DNA of 64,000 bases, from the NCBI GenBank assembly GCA_947179485.1, contig OX359246.1:27652001-27716000 (forward strand), given 5' to 3'. Below are positions 24,484 to 36,077 of the stretch, in pieces; the stretch's first letter is position 1, and each line of letters begins with the position of its first letter. The notes under the pieces were generated by a model that worked only from the letters and a program-made list of their open reading frames with translations, did not search any database and was not told where the DNA came from. The translations under genes and the position numbers were made by a program. This DNA comes from Allacma fusca (lineage: Eukaryota > Arthropoda > Collembola > Symphypleona > Sminthuridae).

Positions 24484-27400
24484 TGTACCAACTCAAGACT
24501 TAGATAAACCAGATGATGAAGTTTGCTATATACCACATCACGCAATAATTGGCAGGAAGTTTCGAGTGGTATTCGATGCCTCTTCGAAAACATCTAGCGG
24601 TTATTCATTGAATGATATTTTAATGATTGGACCGAAGTTACAGAACGACCTGTTTGTAATATTAGTTCGGTTTCGAATGTTTATTGTGGCTTTCACTGCA
24701 GATATAGTGAAAATGTTTCGTCAGATATGGGTGTCACAGAACCACAGAGATTTCCAGAGGATCGTTTGGAGAGATTCTCCTGAAAAACCTATACAGGACT
24801 TCAGACTCACAACTGTTACTTATGGTACGTCATCAGCGCCATATTTGTCCAAGCGGTGTCTGCAGTTATTAGCTCATCAAGGAAGAGAGTCTTATCCATT
24901 AGCAAGCGAAATTGTTAGCCGCGACTATTATATGGACGACTTGATGTCCGGTGATTTCAATTTAGAAAAGGCTATCCAGGTACAATCACAAACATTGAAT
25001 CTTATGAATAGTGCATGTATGGAATTGCGGAAATGGTCATCGTGTAGAGAAGAATTACTGGAGAGAATTCAACATTCGATGAGGGAAATTCAGACTCCTT
25101 TCCGAATAGATGAGGATGACGTCATTAAAACTTTAGGACTCCATTGGCTGCCGGGACCAGATATGTTTTGGTTTAAAGCCACTGCACCACCTAAAAGAAA
25201 CGTCATCACTAAAAGGACTGTATCTTCAGATTCGTCGAAGGTATTTGATCCGTTGGGACTTCTCGCACCAGTTACCATTGTTGGTAAAATCATGATGCAG
25301 AAATTGTGGTTAATGAAAAAGGATTGGGATGACGAAATTCCTGATGACTTACGAGAAGAGTGGCTACATTATCAACAGCAGCTTCCGGAGCTCGAAATTA
25401 TCAAAATACCCCGATGCGTAAAGACGGTTCACGATTCGAGTTACGAGCTTATTGGTTTTTCCGATGCATCGGAAACAGCCTCGGCAGCGATGGTGTATGT
25501 ACGGTCTAAAGATGAACTCGGTAATTACCAGTTGAGATTAGTAGCAGCCAAAACCAAGTTAGCACCACTTCAACAGAAGTCGTTACCACGTCTTGAACTC
25601 AATGGCGCAGTGCTGTTGGTCCGGTTGATGAAGATGATACAAGACGCATTTCTCTACAAACCAGATGCAATGCATGCCTTTACGGATTCAACGGTCGTTT
25701 TAGCGTGGCTTAAGGAGCATCCTAAGTCTTGGAACACTTATGTCGCCAATCGCGTCTCGGAGATTCAGGACTTTTTACCATTTGAACAGTGGCATCATGT
25801 CTCCGGGGCACAGAATCCGGTAGACTGCGCATCGCGTGGAATTCGACCTTCAGAGTTAATTTCTCATCCATTATGGTGGGAAGGGCCGGAATTCCTTAAA
25901 TCAGGTGACTATGTTTTTGAGAATCCACCGAATATTTCAGATTTGGAACTTTTGGAACAAAGGAAGAATATAACCATAGGTCACGTATCATCAGACAATA
26001 CATGTTTGCAAAAATTCTCGTCCTTGACAAAGCTTCAACGTGTTACGGCGTATTGCAGAAGATTTGCAGCGAATTGTAAAGTTCGTAAATGCGCAAGGAA
26101 CTTCTCATTTTTGAGTTCATATGAACTGCGCTATGCATTAGACATATGGATTCGAATTGTTCAAAATCAATTATTTTCATCGGAGATACAGGCTTGCAGC
26201 AGTGGCGAATTGATTTCGGTGAAAAGTAGGCTGAGAAGCTTTAACCCCTTCGTGGATTCAAGTGGACTTCTCAGGGTGGGGGGAAGATTACGTCACGCCA
26301 AAATTGCCAATGACAGGAAACATCCTATAATTCTTCCTACTAGTCACATACTAACTACTCTGGTCATTCAGCATGCACATGCAAATACCATGCACGGAGG
26401 TTGTCAATTGGTTCTGGCTACTATTCAGAGGAAGTTTTGGGTAGTTAATGGAAGAGACGCAGTTCGGAGAGAGATTCGGAAATGTGTAAGATGCTGTCGA
26501 TTTAGAGCCGAAACAGCCGAGCAGATGATGGGGGATTTACCTTCTTTCCGTGTTAACCCGAGTCGGCCATTTTTGAAAGTCGGTATAGACTTCGCAGGCC
26601 CTTACACATTACGTGTACTCAAAGGTAGGGGCAACCGTAACTACAAAGGTTACATTGCCATATTTATATGCATGGTGACCCGGGCCATGCACTTGGAGGT
26701 AGCGACAAGCCTTAGTACAGAGTCATTCTTATCGGCGATGAAACGGTTTGTTGCACGGCGCGGTCTACCCAGCGATGTATACAGCGATTGTGGAAGAACC
26801 TTCGTTGGCGCAAGCAAAGAATTAAGGCGTTTATGCCATTCAAAGGAATTTGCTAATGATGTAGGATCATTTTTAGCTCAAAACGAAATATCTTGGCACT
26901 TTAACCCGCCAGCGAGTCCTCACTTTGGTGGACTTTGGGAGGCTGGGATTCGTTCCGTGAAATATCACTTACAACGCATTATGGGTAACGTGACCTTCAA
27001 TTACGAGGACATGCATACTGTGACGTCACAAATTGAGGCTTGTCTCAACTCAAGGCCACTTACACAATTGTCTTCGGATCCAAATGATTTAACGGCTCTC
27101 ACGCCGGGACATTTTCTGATAGGTGAAGCCTTAACAGCGGTTCCAGAGCAAAACCAAATTGACGAAGCTCCTTCGCAATTTTCTCGTGGGAGAATTATGC
27201 AAAGAGTGGTTCAGCATTTTTGGAGACGGTGGAGCTCAGAATATATTGCTAGATTGCAGCAGCGACCAAAGTGGTTAAACTTGAGAGCTACATTGAAGGA
27301 AGGAGATTTAGTCCTTGTTAAGGATGAGAGACTGCCACCCCTTAAGTGGAAGTTAGCACGTATACTTCAAGGACATCCTGGTCCAGATGGAGTTACAAGA

Positions 27401-27484
27401 GTATACACACTGAAAACAGCAGACGGAGTTCTAAAGCGTCCTCTAGTCAAATTATGTCAACTACCGATTGAGTCCTCAGAGTAG
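24484..27484 (+). mobile_element. pol: BEL/Pao retrotransposon pol fragment (RT, RNase H, integrase), open
   Basis: A single open frame of about 1000 residues. The frame also runs upstream to ATG 24443, but that part is host flank. Counting from 24443, domains in order are as follows. Reverse transcriptase starts at PHHAIIGRKFRVVFDASSKTSSG (residue 31 on), with TADIVKMFRQ and the catalytic YMDD at about 163-166. An RNase H-like/Pao segment has LPRLELNGA and AFTDSTVVLAWL. An integrase zinc-binding HANTMHGG...CVRCC lies at about 644-685. The integrase core has D (GIDFAGP, about 715), D (YSDCGR, about 781) and E (LWEAG, about 832). The C-terminal domain has LVKDERLPPLKWKLARI. Gag, protease and the 5' LTR are missing, so it cannot move alone. 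A 5-bp gccct lies on both sides (24479-24483 and 27932-27936). Confidence 0.92.
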
Positions 27485-27558
27485 TTATTGAAATGGTATT
27501 TCAATGGGGCCGGGAAGAACGCATGTCGCCGATTATCCGGCTCGAAGGACCAAGAAAA

Positions 27559-27931
27559 TGTTGAGCGGTAACAAGGGCGCGTTAAGCTAGAAGCGTAGAA
27601 AAGTATGAAGGACTAGAGGTATGAATGTGGATGCTAAAATGAGTAACTGACTTGCTCACTAATTACAACAAGTATTACTATTTTTAATAAAGTAAGAAAA
27701 GATAATTTCGGTAGCAAAATGGTTAATGTTTAACAATGCTACTGCTTTCATCTCTCTCTGTATCCACACTGAGTTTATGCTTGTTTTTTAGTTCCTACTC
27801 CTCCATTCCATAGGCTTACAATTAGAAAGGAAATAAATTCATTTTTCTGGATTAATCATTATAACTAGTAAACAATGAACAATCAATAAATAATATTGTG
27901 TGTCCTAAGCACTATTTTGTAGTAACCAACA
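27559..27931 (+). repeat. Candidate 3' LTR of the BEL/Pao fragment
   Basis: Begins tgttgagcgg and ends accaaca, so it has TG...CA ends. It lies 75 bp after the pol stop, and host sequence homologous to other class B upstream regions resumes at 27932. No second LTR exists in the window to confirm the borders. An alternative start at tgtcgccgatt, about 40 bp earlier, is possible. Confidence 0.5.
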
Positions 27932-28139
27932 GCCCTTTTGAGTGCGTCAAATTCATATTCTTAAACGTACAATCATATTTACATTTACGACTGTCGACCA
28001 ATGAAACCTTTTTGTAAATACTTACTAGATTTATTAAAACCACTGCAACTATAATAGTCAGAGCTCAATTGCTAAACTCAGCAGTTATGAATTTCTGAGC
28101 TCTTCGTAAACACCTTTTTCTTAACTATTAATACAATTA
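27932..28139. other. Host flank resuming before the broken class B gene
   Basis: The words tgcgtcaaattcatattctt and gagctcttcgtaaacac match the immediate upstream sequence of the class B genes at 17686 and 48936. This shows that the BEL/Pao and hAT-like insertions lie in the 5' region of this one gene. Confidence 0.6.
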
Positions 28140-31100
28140 AAGTTCTATGCATAATTTACCTATCCCTGCATTCTACACATACAAAGATAGCGGCATTACA
28201 AGTGGCCAAAGATCCTTTTACAAGTTTTGTCAATTTCTTAAAAACTTCGGTCATACCCGATTGTACTTGCATAGATATTACGTTCAGAGGAGAATTGACC
28301 GAAATTGTAAACGAAGAAAGTATAGCACAATTGCATCAACACCTACCAATTCCATACAGTTTGCGTATGTTTTCAAAGAATGTCAAGAGGAATTGCAAAA
28401 TTCGAAACGTTCGACCAGTTGCTCCATATTTGCATTTAGCACTGATATTGCCGAAAATGTGCAAAATTCAATTAACGATTTTACAAGTACCGACTTGCTA
28501 AACGCATATTTCATATTCATTTTCTCTGACCATCAAGCATCACCCACAAAGATTTCTGAGGTAATACAACAATTGAATTTAACCAGCATTTTTCTAAAAC
28601 GCATATTTCTGGTTTTATCACAATCAAAGACTCTTGCCTACGTAACACGTCCAACTACTACTAGAAATGTTTCTTTACAAATCATTTACGCCGATGACAA
28701 CTCATTTCAAACACCCCACAATCAGCTGCATACTTTAAGGTCCAATTTGGCGAAAGAAGCTGTCATAGCTGTTGTGTGCACTGTGTGTGATCCTACAGTT
28801 GGAAAATCAAAGATACCAGCGTCATTAGTCCTAGTGTTTATTGAATTCATTCTCTTTAATAATGCAACTTCAAAATATTTACCTATGCCTGCAGAAAGAA
28901 ATGCGGAGAACTGGAAAAGACATTTGGCAGACGGCACAGCCATGATAGCCTTGCCAATGATTCAGGCAAGTAAAGAATCACCATATCATGCAGCTGACTC
29001 CAACGATTTTGTGGGTGTGATTTTTGTAACAGCACTCCAAAAATCGGTGAATTTTAATTTTTTAGAACAATTGTACCAAACTTACACACCTTGTGTGTGG
29101 GGAATTATATTAATTTGCGTGGGTTGTGTTTTTGTGACTTTGGGAGGGATTTCGCATTATCAAAAACATTTTAAGATTTTTAAACTGCAAAATACTTCAA
29201 CCAATGATGCTGACCACAACATTCGTCGTTTGATCAATTTCTTTACATTTCCTGTTTTATTGCAACCCTTCGTGGATCAGGCAGTTCCAATGGATATTTA
29301 CGTGATTTATAAACGTCATTTATCAAGTCAAATTTTGATATCAATATGTTTCCTGCTGTTAATAGTGCTAGGGGCGGGTTACAAAACAAAACTCCTTGAA
29401 ATGGTTGTTCGCCCTTACTATGTAAAGCCTCCGTCAACATTCTACGAGTTGGCAGAATCAAATTATAAAATTGGAGCTTTATCAAATCCAATATTAATGT
29501 CAAGTTTCAAAGCGTCGAATAGTGGCATTGCAAAGATTATCCGACAAAGGTACCATGAATATGATCAATTGCAACGAGATGTAAGAAAACCCTTTACTTG
29601 ATTTCCATCTAAAATAAATGATAACATGTATTGGAAGTCTAAGCTTATATTCGATTCATATTTTGTAGTGTTTTCAGATCATTTTTCAAGAAAATGCGGC
29701 ATGTGTGGGGAACAGCTTTACAATTGACTTCCTTGGAACAAAATATATGACGGATGTGAGTAAACAATTACTTTTACAGAAGTCAAAAGACTCATTATTT
29801 GATAACATGATGACAGTTGGCATAAGCAAGCTGTACCCTCATCTGATCGGTACATTTAAAACAAATAATTAGGACCTAATTGATTTCACAAATGAAGTTT
29901 GCACAAATGCTACATAGGTCCAAGTCACTCTTGCACTCGTGCACGAATATTTTTTATATGTTTAGAACTAGTGGTCGGACCGATTCAGCCCGAAATCGAA
30001 AAATTTCGACTTAGATCAGTTTGATTCAGTTCAGTTCACATTTGTTTCAGTTCAGTTCAAGATTGAATTAAACTGGATGATTCAGTTTACAATACTGAAT
30101 TGAACTGAACCGTACTCTTTGAATTGCAATTCAACCGATTCAGAAATTTGTAAATCAACGGAAAAGGCCTTAATATGAAAATACCCACTAAATGTAAAAA
30201 TGTTGACATTGCATGACATTCTCAGCATTTCATTACCATTCGTTTTGGAAACTTAGAATGCAACGAGAATGTCTGCTATATATGGATGCGATTGGTATGG
30301 TCCGGACCATTTATAATATTTATAATGATCCGTTATTTGTCTGGTCCGGTCTGGTCCAAGTGTTGGACCAGACGAGATGAAATTGGTCCAGTATCAGGAC
30401 CAGACCATATCAAAGGACCATGGTCCTAATCGTACGTAAAATTAAAAATTAATGAATTCACGAAATCCCCAGTAACATTTAAAACAGTCATTTTTAGGGA
30501 TGAAATCAAAATTTCTCTTAATAAAACTTAATTATTTAGTTAATCTCATTGGTTTCCTGGACCGTGGTCTTTGATCTGATTCGACAAACTGGGCCAGATC
30601 AACGGTGTGGTCTGACCTTTGATGTCTGCGCTACAAAATATTGGGTCCTGAAAGCGAGGAAAGTACTTTACAAAAGTTCATGAAAATTCAAGTATAGGGA
30701 GATACGAAGAATTGCATAATCCGCTTGCTTTTTCTGAGTATATACATACATGATATAATTACTTATTGTCGAATTAATTCAACATAAAATGTAAAATTAA
30801 AATAATTTAAAAAAATGAAAATGAAGTTTTTAATACTACAATAATAAATAAAAATTTAATTTCGATTCAGTTTGCCTAGAAAACTGAACTGAATCAAACA
30901 TGAGCCAAACTGAATCGTCCCGACAACTATTTAGAACAATGGGCAAGTTTGCAAAATGTAGGGCAACGACGAAATGAAATTGATTTATATGCAGATATTC
31001 AAAACACCCTTTCGTATTGCCTTCGTGGTCATCATAAATTCATGTGTGCATGCGCTGGAAATATATGTTGTTTACATGTCCTGATTATTGAATTGTAGTG

Positions 31101-31484
31101 TGGTGCTCACGAAATTGTATATTCTGCAAAATTTCGTGTATGTTTGTACACTTTTCAGCTCCTTTCAACTTTGTCAGAAACGGGATGGAATCTGGGGGCA
31201 TATATAATACCTACTGGAATCCGAAAATGATGGCAGAAAGGATGCAACAGGGTAAGCAGTACGCCCGAGAACACGTTAGTACTCATAAGTATTATGAAAG
31301 CAAAAACCACAGGTTGGCCTCAGATCAACGGATCATTGCTTTGTCATATCTCCTGCTTTTGTATGGCCTTGCGTCCTCTATGAGCGTTTATAGCATTGAG
31401 GTAATTGTTGTGCATGGAAGGGCAATTTATAGTGCAATTTCGCATAGATTGTGCATATTAAAATCATGGATTAAAATTCAATAA
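28140..31484 (+). pseudogene. Class B ionotropic receptor, probably broken (start lost, frameshift)
   Basis: Exon 1 homology runs from about 28140 to 29580, exon 2 is 29669-29849 and exon 3 is 31159-31484. Compared with the B genes at 48936 and 60531, the segment holding the start codon is deleted: cttaactattaatac replaces about 40 bp, and the leader frame has a stop upstream and no ATG. A net 7-nt loss near 28380-28386 then shifts the frame. Downstream of it everything is open: CDPTVGKSK, TM1, QPFVDQAVP pore region, TM3 with LLLIVLGAGYKTKLLEM, exon 2 and exon 3 with TM4. The exon 3 stop has moved 24 nt downstream relative to paralogues. The ATG at 28147 is in the wrong frame for the leader, though it reads into the correct frame after the indel. 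A receptor with an altered N-terminus therefore cannot be fully excluded. Confidence 0.8.
29969..30929. mobile_element. hAT-like element in intron 2 of the broken class B gene
   Basis: TIRs match at 17 of 20 positions (left tagtggtcggaccgattcag). A perfect 8-bp duplication tttagaac lies at 29961-29968 and 30930-30937. The introns of the B genes at 48936 and 60531 hold single-copy tttagaac at the same place, so the empty site is known. Ends are rich in gattcagttcagtt and its complement. A central zone near 30290-30640 has ggtccggtctggtcc words resembling the 23461 family and may be a nested insertion. Confidence 0.88.
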
Positions 31485-32206
31485 AATCCGCCAATTTTTA
31501 ATCTGGCGTCAAAATGATATCAAAATATTAACCCGGACGTTTTATTGAATTTTTGCAGCTTACAATGCTTATGTATAATTATTAAGTAAGCATAACAAAA
31601 CCCATACGGATCTTCACTACAGCTTTAATCATTATCTGGAGATCGTTGTATACACCAGAGCATTGTTGGACACCTCGTCAATGTATAGACCCCATAAATA
31701 GGTGAAAGTATCGGCGGGCTGGAAAAGGCTGAAAGAATGTATGCTAGGTTGACGAAAAGGGTATTCATTGTATAAATACTAGGCTAGGGGTAAGGAAGGC
31801 AAATACCAATTATGTAGGCAAGGAAAAGGAAGGGTGTCAAGTGTTGCCGATCATTTTAGAATGTGATGTTAAAGGGTACCTATCGGTGATTTTACAAGTC
31901 AAAGAGTACGAGTAAATGCATACATCAATGTACACGCGGAGCTGACTGAACGTACGATTGGACCGCATTAAACGTTTTATTGAAATCTGGTTTTGGGGTT
32001 GTTTGTAAATACAGAATAAGGGAAAATAGAAGCATTTTGTGCTACAGTTGATAAATAAACAGAACTTACATAGTTAGAAATGCAAATGCAGTAATACTTA
32101 ATCATACAAGCAGCACTACTCAAATTCAAATCAAAACTAGGCAAGGAGTTACCTAAGCGACCACAACAAAATAGAGAAGGAAAATGTAGGCGATCTAGGT
32201 TTGGAC
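31485..32206. other. 3' flank of the broken class B gene
   Basis: I see no gene. The minus-strand frame at 31977-32216 is unsupported. Confidence 0.4.
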
Positions 32207-32717
32207 CAGGATCCACCAGTCCCTACATTTTTCAGTCCAAGTCAAAATCAGTCTTAAGTTTCTGATCAGTCAGTCAGTCCTTAAGTCTGTTTGCAGTTTC
32301 CTATGAGTCTCAGTCAGTCACAGTCATTATAAGAGTCACTCGAATAAGTCACAGTCTCAGAGGACAATGTGAAAATTTCAAAAATACCTATTTTTTTGTA
32401 ATTTTCTTGTGCTGCATTTCAATACAATTGATGACCTGGAATCTACTTTTGTAAAATACTACGAAAATCTCCAATATTTTCAATGTAGATATTTGCTCCG
32501 CTAGATACGTTGTGTACGCTTTATGATTTTCTTGATTCCTACATTGGTTTAAGCGTTCGTCTCAGTCTCAGTCAGTCCCGATGATTCAGAAATAAGTCTG
32601 TCAGTCAAAGTCTTGAGCTGTAGTTAGATTTATCAGTCGCAGTCTCAATCAGTCATCAGTCAGTCACTCAGTGTTGCAGTCAGTCCTTCAGCATCAGTCT
32701 AAGACTGGTCTATCCTG
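32207..32717. mobile_element. hAT-like MITE filled with cagtcagtc words
   Basis: 511 bp. The ends caggatccaccagtc and the complement of gactggtctatcctg are inverted repeats with two mismatches. A perfect 8-bp duplication gtttggac lies at 32199-32206 and 32718-32725. The interior is dominated by cagtcagtc and agtctcag iterations. No coding capacity. Confidence 0.85.
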
Positions 32718-32829
32718 GTTTGGACTATGCGGAATGGGTGTCCTTATAGCCCAGAAGGTAGGATTGTTTTTCCAATATGTTGTAGGTAAGGCTAAAGGAT
32801 ATGCTCTCCACTTGCCCATCAATGCTCTA

Positions 32830-33499
32830 GAGGCTGGAAATGAGTGTTCACAACCGGACAGAAATGCTGAGTGGTAATTGTTCCTTCCCTATAATTTTTG
32901 TACTCACAACTTCTATATCAAATGTTTTAATAGACTTGTGACATGTCACCGCATAGAAGCAATTCCTCTGTGTAATAACTATACAATCCAAAAATAAGAA
33001 GATTTTACAATTAATTAAGCCTTCCGTTGAAAGGAAAAATGGCATCCCTCGAAAGAAACTGGACAAAAAATATGAATATTTTAAGTGATAAAATACACTA
33101 GAAACAAGAACTTGAATCAATTTAAGAGTTGCTAGATTATTCCTTAAGCCATGCTAAAAATAAAATGCAAACAATAGAAAACACAAAAATACATCAATCA
33201 TGTAAATACAGAAATACATTTCCCTTTTAATATACATACCAACTTAATAACAAAACAAATCGTTTCCAAAAGAATTGATTAACATTCAAGGGCCAAGGAC
33301 ATTCAATGTTACGTGTAACGTGCTTTTCATTATGTAAAACTCATACTAAGTTTATTTACATATACAGGAATATACGTTCACACCTTCAAACTTGAATGGC
33401 AATCCAGTACAATGCTTACATTTCTAGAACTACATATACTGTAGAACTGCAATGACTGTCACTATTTAAATGTTTGGATAGGTACTAATTTTCAGTCCT
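32830..33499. repeat. B-to-C spacer block, copy 1
   Basis: One of four diverged copies (others about 42400-43128, 52800-53540, 63520 to window end). Each lies downstream of a class B position and upstream of a class C position. Shared landmarks on the + strand are gtggtaattgtt, gccttccgttgaaagg and ggcaatccagt. Minus-strand frames overlap each copy but are not in the same frame between copies. A conserved spacer, promoter of class C, or decayed gene are all possible. Confidence 0.6.
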
Positions 33500-34172
33500 G
33501 CCATTATATACGCCGAAGTAGCACAACAACTATCATTATAATAGCCTGTGGAACTGTGGTGATCTGGTTCACAGTAACTTTTGTAAACACAGTGCTTCCA
33601 TCTAGATTTACAAATAACTTTATTCGCTTTTAAATTCGTTTCAACTTTCGATACTCCAGTATTGCCACGCATGGACATTCTCTATAAATATGCAACTCAT
33701 TGCAAAATGAGTTGCATATTCATGCGGCTTTTAATGCACACCTGCATAATATTAATACAATCAGTTACTAATATCAGTCCTGAAACACTCACTGGGATGC
33801 CTGGTCATCGAAGACAAAACTTCAAATACGAACGGCGTAGAGAACAGCCACCTCTTAAACGTTTATTTCATTTTTAATTTCACTGAGAATTCATCGTAGA
33901 TTTATTTAGCAATAATAAGAATAACGGTCTTTTAAATTTTGCTCATATTTTCAGGAAAGGTATTTTGTTGTTTTCTTCTCAATCTGTTATGCAATCCTTT
34001 GAACGCTCTCCTGCTAAACTTGCAAATATTCAGGAAGTTTTTGGTTTTAAAAACAGTGAAAATTAAACCATTACGACGTTACTCTATAATTCGAAGTTAC
34101 TCATGATCGACTTACAAAGTGAAGCAGTTGAAGCTACAGTAAGCCCTACATGCGATCCCTGAAGGAGATTTT
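33500..34172 (+). pseudogene. Class C ionotropic receptor, 5' half only
   Basis: Nucleotide homology to the class C gene at 43129 runs from its 5' flank and leader to the position of its CPACDPS motif, where this copy reads catgcgatccctgaagg. The start codon region is altered (a 9-nt deletion, no ATG), and stops and frameshifts are frequent. Homology ends at about 34172, so TM and pore segments are absent. No class C exons 2 or 3 follow. Confidence 0.85.
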
Positions 34173-35227
34173 TAAATTTACATAGAAAGACCATTGGTGT
34201 TGATTACTATTAACCAAAACTTCTAAACATCTTAAAAGAAATCCCGGGTGCAGGTCCACGTACAGCAAGGTACCTGTATTATGGGTCCAATTTGGAAAAA
34301 ACTCTAATTTATTTTAACACGGTTATTTTTATGTTGCTTACTCAAATTTCAATATGGCGGTAAACGTAGTAATTAATCCTGAATGAAAACAATTGTCATT
34401 TTAAAATGTTGCCGAATCTGTTTTCATAAACCAGGAATAAACGTTTCTCGGGTGTACTTGGACTACATCAGAGTCCTGACATACAGTCATAAAATTAAAC
34501 TATTGGTAAGATACTCCCCAGTCACTCCAAACTGTATGGGATTCCTATAGGATGCAAGTTTTGTGAGAAAATGTACCAGAAATCCCATAAGCCATATAGG
34601 ATCTTATAGAAATCATTCAGCTCGTCAGAAACTTGCATGCGATTCTTATAAGTTAGGGTATCATACGAAGTTTTTAGAAAAATCCTATAAGTTGGGTAGC
34701 ACAAATCTTGCCAGTGCGAGTACCATAGGACATTTTCAGAAAAATCCTATCGTTTGGGGTACCATAGGACATTTTTAGAAAAATCCTGTACTTGCTTTGA
34801 CAAGGATTCTGCGCTCCTCAGCGTTTGTACAAGACATGGATTATAACCGCCAAATTTGCCATACTTCATCAACAGCAGTTGGCGTTCACATGTTGTTTGA
34901 TTTTGATGAACGCCAAATCTACTTACCTGTTCTTTAGTTAGTTTCAGTCGAACTTACAAAAGTAATAGTAAGACTTGAGGAAAATATAACCAGTGTGTGA
35001 TTATTGTGTTTTTTTAATTCCTACGTTAAATTATTTACTTGTGGCTGCAATTTTATTTTGTAAAGTGTTACATGTTATTTACACATGGAACTACAGCGTA
35101 GTGTTTATTACGGATGATGATTTGATAAATTGAGATGTATATGTATGCAAGTGTTAATGTCAGTTAGCTTAATTGTTTAGACAATTGTAAATATTGAGAC
35201 TATTTACAATTGTCTAAAAATTAAACC
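34173..35227. other. Intergenic with ccataggac iterations
   Basis: About 34520-34800 contains repeated words such as accataggacatttt and aaaaatcctat in both orientations, like the iterated ends of the other elements. I cannot define termini. Similar words recur near 36150-36200. No gene is seen. Confidence 0.4.
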
Positions 35228-35235
35228 AGCTGTAG

Positions 35236-36069
35236 CAGTGCCTGTCATGGGAACAGAAAAGTCGTCCCCGTTCCCATTCCCGTTCCCACAGTTCGGGTTT
35301 GGGTACAAGGCAGAACCCAATTCACAAATTGCACCCGAAATCTTGTGAACAAAAGTGCTGCACCCAGACTCGAAATTTTTAAAATTATAGCACCCAAACC
35401 CGTTCCTGTTCCCAAAAATTAATTTTGGGTGCACCCAAACCCGTACCCAAAACCCTGGAACCCATTCCCGTACCCGAAACGGAAGTTCATATATTCAAGG
35501 ATAAAAGTTATACATTATATATACTTATTGTTTCAATTTTTGCTAACAATGGCTACACACAATTGCACTCATTCTATTTGTTACATTTCATTTTACTTAG
35601 GTAATTAATTTTGTAATTTTTAAGTCACCTTACATTTGCTAAGAACAACGTACGCATACAATTAATTTTAATTGTCACATTTCATCATTCGACGTAGGAT
35701 GATCTGTTCAAACAAAGAGTGTTTGCCTCTGAACTACAACAACGACACAAAAACAGTCAGTCACACCAAGCCAAACAAATCAATCATGTAATTATCGTTA
35801 CGCTCGCAAGATTGCTCTGTACACGGGTACGCATGAACAGAAACGGGTTTTTGAGCATACCGTTCCCTATCCTGTTGGGTACAGATCCCATTCAGCCTGT
35901 ATTGCACCCGTTCCCATATGGGTTCCTGTTCCACATACTATAATGGGAAAGGTTGGTTCCCAAACCTGTACCCACACTTTTGGGTGAAAACATTTTGCAC
36001 CCATATGATACCCGTTCCCGTTCCTGCACCCAAACACCCGGGTGAGAAGCGTTCCCATGACAGGCACTG
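35236..36069. mobile_element. hAT-like MITE filled with cgttcccgttccc words
   Basis: 834 bp with perfect 19-bp TIRs (cagtgcctgtcatgggaac at 35236-35254, complement at 36051-36069). A perfect 8-bp duplication agctgtag lies at 35228-35235 and 36070-36077. Each end carries many copies of ccgttcccgttccc and gcacccaaacccg. There is no coding capacity; apparent frames are repeat-derived. Perfect TIRs and target duplication suggest recent insertion. Confidence 0.92.
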
Positions 36070-36077
36070 AGCTGTAG

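Noticed and set aside
28147-28380. Start of a normal receptor at ATG 28147
   Set aside because: Its first 80 residues are a frame-shifted reading of the leader region; paralogues show that the real frame is one base over.
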